A stretch of DNA of 51,704 bases from Comamonadaceae bacterium (GTDB taxonomy: Bacteria; Pseudomonadota; Gammaproteobacteria; Burkholderiales; Burkholderiaceae_C): assembly GCA_947445115.1 (NCBI GenBank), contig CANFCG010000017.1:1-51704 (forward strand), read 5' to 3'. Below the pieces are notes generated by a model. The model saw only the letters and a program-made list of their open reading frames with translations, had not been told where the DNA came from and did no database searches. A program made the position numbers and the translations under genes. This document shows, piece after piece, positions 50,086 to 51,704 of this stretch. Position 1 is the first letter of the stretch. The number at the start of each line of letters is the position of its first letter.

Positions 50086-51704
50086 GCGTCTACAAAGCCC
50101 CAGTCAAAGACATGATGTTCAACATCCAGCATTTAGCTGGACTTGAGCAGCTCACACACATCGAAGCCTTTGCGGATGCAGGACTCGACACAGCGCAAGC
50201 CGTGCTTGAGGAGTGCGCTAAGTTCAACGAAAACGTAGTAGCGCCGCTCAACTATCCATCGGATGTTGCACCGTCCTATTGGGAAGCTGGCAACAAAGTC
50301 GTGACCAGCAAAGGCTTTAAAGAAGCCTACGCACAGTTTTGTGCAGGCGGCTGGCAGGGCTTGCAGCATCCACCAGAGTGCGGTGGTCAAGGCTTGCCCA
50401 AAACGATTGGTGCGGCATGCGTGGAGATGCTCCACGCGTCTAGTCTTAGCTTTGCCCTGTGCCCGATGTTGACGGACGGCGCGATTGAAGCCTTGCTGAC
50501 CGCAGGCTCAAATGAACTCAAAGCCACCTACTTAGACAAACTAGTCAGCGGCGAGTGGACGGGCACGATGAACCTGACCGAGCCGCAAGCGGGTAGCGAT
50601 TTGGCAGCAGTGCGAACCCGCGCTGAAGCCCAACCAGACGGCACGTTCAAGGTATTTGGCACAAAGATTTTTATCACCTATGGTGAGCACGACATGGCCA
50701 GCAACATCATCCACCTCGTACTGGCGCGAGTGCAAGGCGCACCCGAAGGTGTAAAGGGGATTTCGCTGTTTGTAGTGCCTAAATTTTTAGTGGGCAAGGA
50801 CGGAACACTGGGCGCTCGCAACGATGTTCAATGTGTCAGCATTGAACACAAGCTAGGCATCAAAGCCAGCCCCACAGCCGTACTGCAATTTGGCGATCAC
50901 GGCGGCGCGATTGGCTATTTAGTTGGGCAAGAAAACCTCGGCTTAGAGTACATGTTCATCATGATGAACGCCGCCCGCTTTGGCGTTGGCGTGCAAGGCG
51001 TTGCGGTCGCAGATCGTGCCTATCAAAAGGCCGTGGCGTATGCACGTGATCGGGTGCAAAGTCGCCCTGTCGATGGCTCAATTGCAGCGTCTGCACCTAT
51101 CATTCACCATCCCGATGTGCGCCGCATGCTCATGACTATGCGTGCGCTCACCGAGGGTTGCCGCGCGATGGCCGCAGTGGGCGCAAGCGCCTACGATGCC
51201 GCGCATCACCACGCAGACGCAGACACTCGCAAACAAAACCAAGCGTTTTACGAATTCCTCGTGCCACTGATCAAAGGCTACTCCACCGAGATGAGTCAAG
51301 AGGTGACGTGTCTTGGCGTGCAAGTGCACGGCGGCATGGGATTTATGGAGGAGACAGGTGCAGCGCAGCTGTACCGTGATGCCAAAATTCTGCCGATTTA
51401 TGAAGGCACAACCGCCATTCAAGCCAACGATTTAGTCGGACGCAAAACGGCGCGTGATGGCGGACAAACTGCCAAAGCGATTTGTGCTCAGATTGAAGTG
51501 ACAGAAAAAGCACTAATGGCGAAAGCCAATACCAGCATGCACTGCAAGGCTGTCGCCAAGCAGCTTGGCATCGCTCGCAAAGCCCTCATCGAAGTGATCG
51601 ATTTCGTCGCAGGCAACACCAAAGCATCGCCCAATGCCGTGTTTGCAGGCAGTGTGCCTTACCTCATGCTGGCAGGCAATGTAGTGGCGGGTTGGCAGCT
51701 AGCG
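50082..51704 (+). CDS. Acyl-CoA dehydrogenase (3' partial)
   Basis: An acyl-CoA dehydrogenase cut by the right window edge; 541 codons are visible, and relatives of this long form (DmdC/FadE-like) have about 590-600. It starts MSVYKAPVKDMMFNIQHL, has the FAD-binding MNLTEPQAGSDLAAVRT and KIFITYGEHDM segments, and VQVHGGMGFMEETGAAQLYRD and the catalytic glutamate in PIYEGTTAIQANDLVGRK. The long C-terminal extension after that motif is typical of this subgroup. It is translationally coupled to etfA and would pass its electrons to that ETF. Chain-length preference is not visible. Confidence 0.95.
   Translation, partial: MSVYKAPVKDMMFNIQHLAGLEQLTHIEAFADAGLDTAQAVLEECAKFNENVVAPLNYPSDVAPSYWEAGNKVVTSKGFKEAYAQFCAGGWQGLQHPPECGGQGLPKTIGAACVEMLHASSLSFALCPMLTDGAIEALLTAGSNELKATYLDKLVSGEWTGTMNLTEPQAGSDLAAVRTRAEAQPDGTFKVFGTKIFITYGEHDMASNIIHLVLARVQGAPEGVKGISLFVVPKFLVGKDGTLGARNDVQCVSIEHKLGIKASPTAVLQFGDHGGAIGYLVGQENLGLEYMFIMMNAARFGVGVQGVAVADRAYQKAVAYARDRVQSRPVDGSIAASAPIIHHPDVRRMLMTMRALTEGCRAMAAVGASAYDAAHHHADADTRKQNQAFYEFLVPLIKGYSTEMSQEVTCLGVQVHGGMGFMEETGAAQLYRDAKILPIYEGTTAIQANDLVGRKTARDGGQTAKAICAQIEVTEKALMAKANTSMHCKAVAKQLGIARKALIEVIDFVAGNTKASPNAVFAGSVPYLMLAGNVVAGWQLA

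Noticed and set aside
1-51704. tRNA or rRNA genes
   Set aside because: No cloverleaf with conserved T-loop or rRNA sequence was noticed by eye. A covariance-model search would be decisive.

Overview
This window comes from the chromosome of a betaproteobacterium, most likely of the order Burkholderiales. Pointers are two orphan Bug-type (tripartite tricarboxylate) periplasmic receptors, a betaproteobacterial-style LexA, many CoA-linked catabolic genes, a TRAP transporter and a mid-50s G+C composition (estimated by eye). Coding density is very high. Neighbouring genes often overlap by 1-50 bases, and no stretch above about 330 bases lacks a plausible gene. I found no tRNA, rRNA, CRISPR array, insertion sequence or prophage.

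Bases 1-13025 form a catabolic region. It holds a 3-hydroxyisobutyrate-dehydrogenase-type enzyme (cut by the left edge), two amidohydrolases (one with a Tat/lipoprotein signal), two Bug receptors, a fumarylacetoacetate-hydrolase-family enzyme, a RutE-like nitroreductase, an intradiol (hydroxyquinol-type) dioxygenase, maleylacetate reductase and a 3-oxoadipate CoA-transferase pair. The last four steps fit hydroxyquinol to maleylacetate to 3-oxoadipate to 3-oxoadipyl-CoA. Two exported hydrolases (GDPD and metallo-beta-lactamase fold) sit between them.

Bases 13022-17860 hold a small EthD-like protein beside a degraded stretch, an asparaginase that seems to have lost an internal C-terminal segment, lexA with tandem SOS boxes and a 48-residue ORF downstream, a DUF1993 protein, an MFS transporter and a glutathione S-transferase. 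Bases 17949-22125 form a fatty/aryl-acyl-CoA operon with its own Crp/Fnr regulator. Bases 22113-31264 are a minus-strand block: clpB with a heat-shock promoter, a flavoprotein, a HAD phosphatase, mltB, an unusual DUF58-TgpA fusion and a MoxR ATPase.

Bases 31286-35383 hold a SRPBCC/GyrI-like protein, a histone-deacetylase-like enzyme, and a more AT-rich insert with an orphan HNH protein and a HipBA toxin-antitoxin pair whose promoter is flanked by perfect inverted repeats. Bases 35388-40771 (minus) hold otnK, a CaiB-type CoA-transferase and a complete TRAP transporter (dctPQM).

Bases 40869-44970 (minus) are the most unusual system: a compact four-gene operon of circularly permuted ATP-grasp ligase, alpha-E protein, transglutaminase-like protease and Anbu proteasome-like peptidase. 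This looks like a peptide synthesis or tagging and proteolysis system whose substrate is not known. The right end holds a carboxylesterase, a DUF1501/DUF1800 pair, and etfBA plus an acyl-CoA dehydrogenase (cut by the right edge) behind a strong palindromic operator.

Six copies of a dRS3-like 20-base palindrome (ATTCCC-N8-GGGAAT type) are scattered between genes. One lies in the clpB leader and one decayed copy forms the end of a coding sequence.
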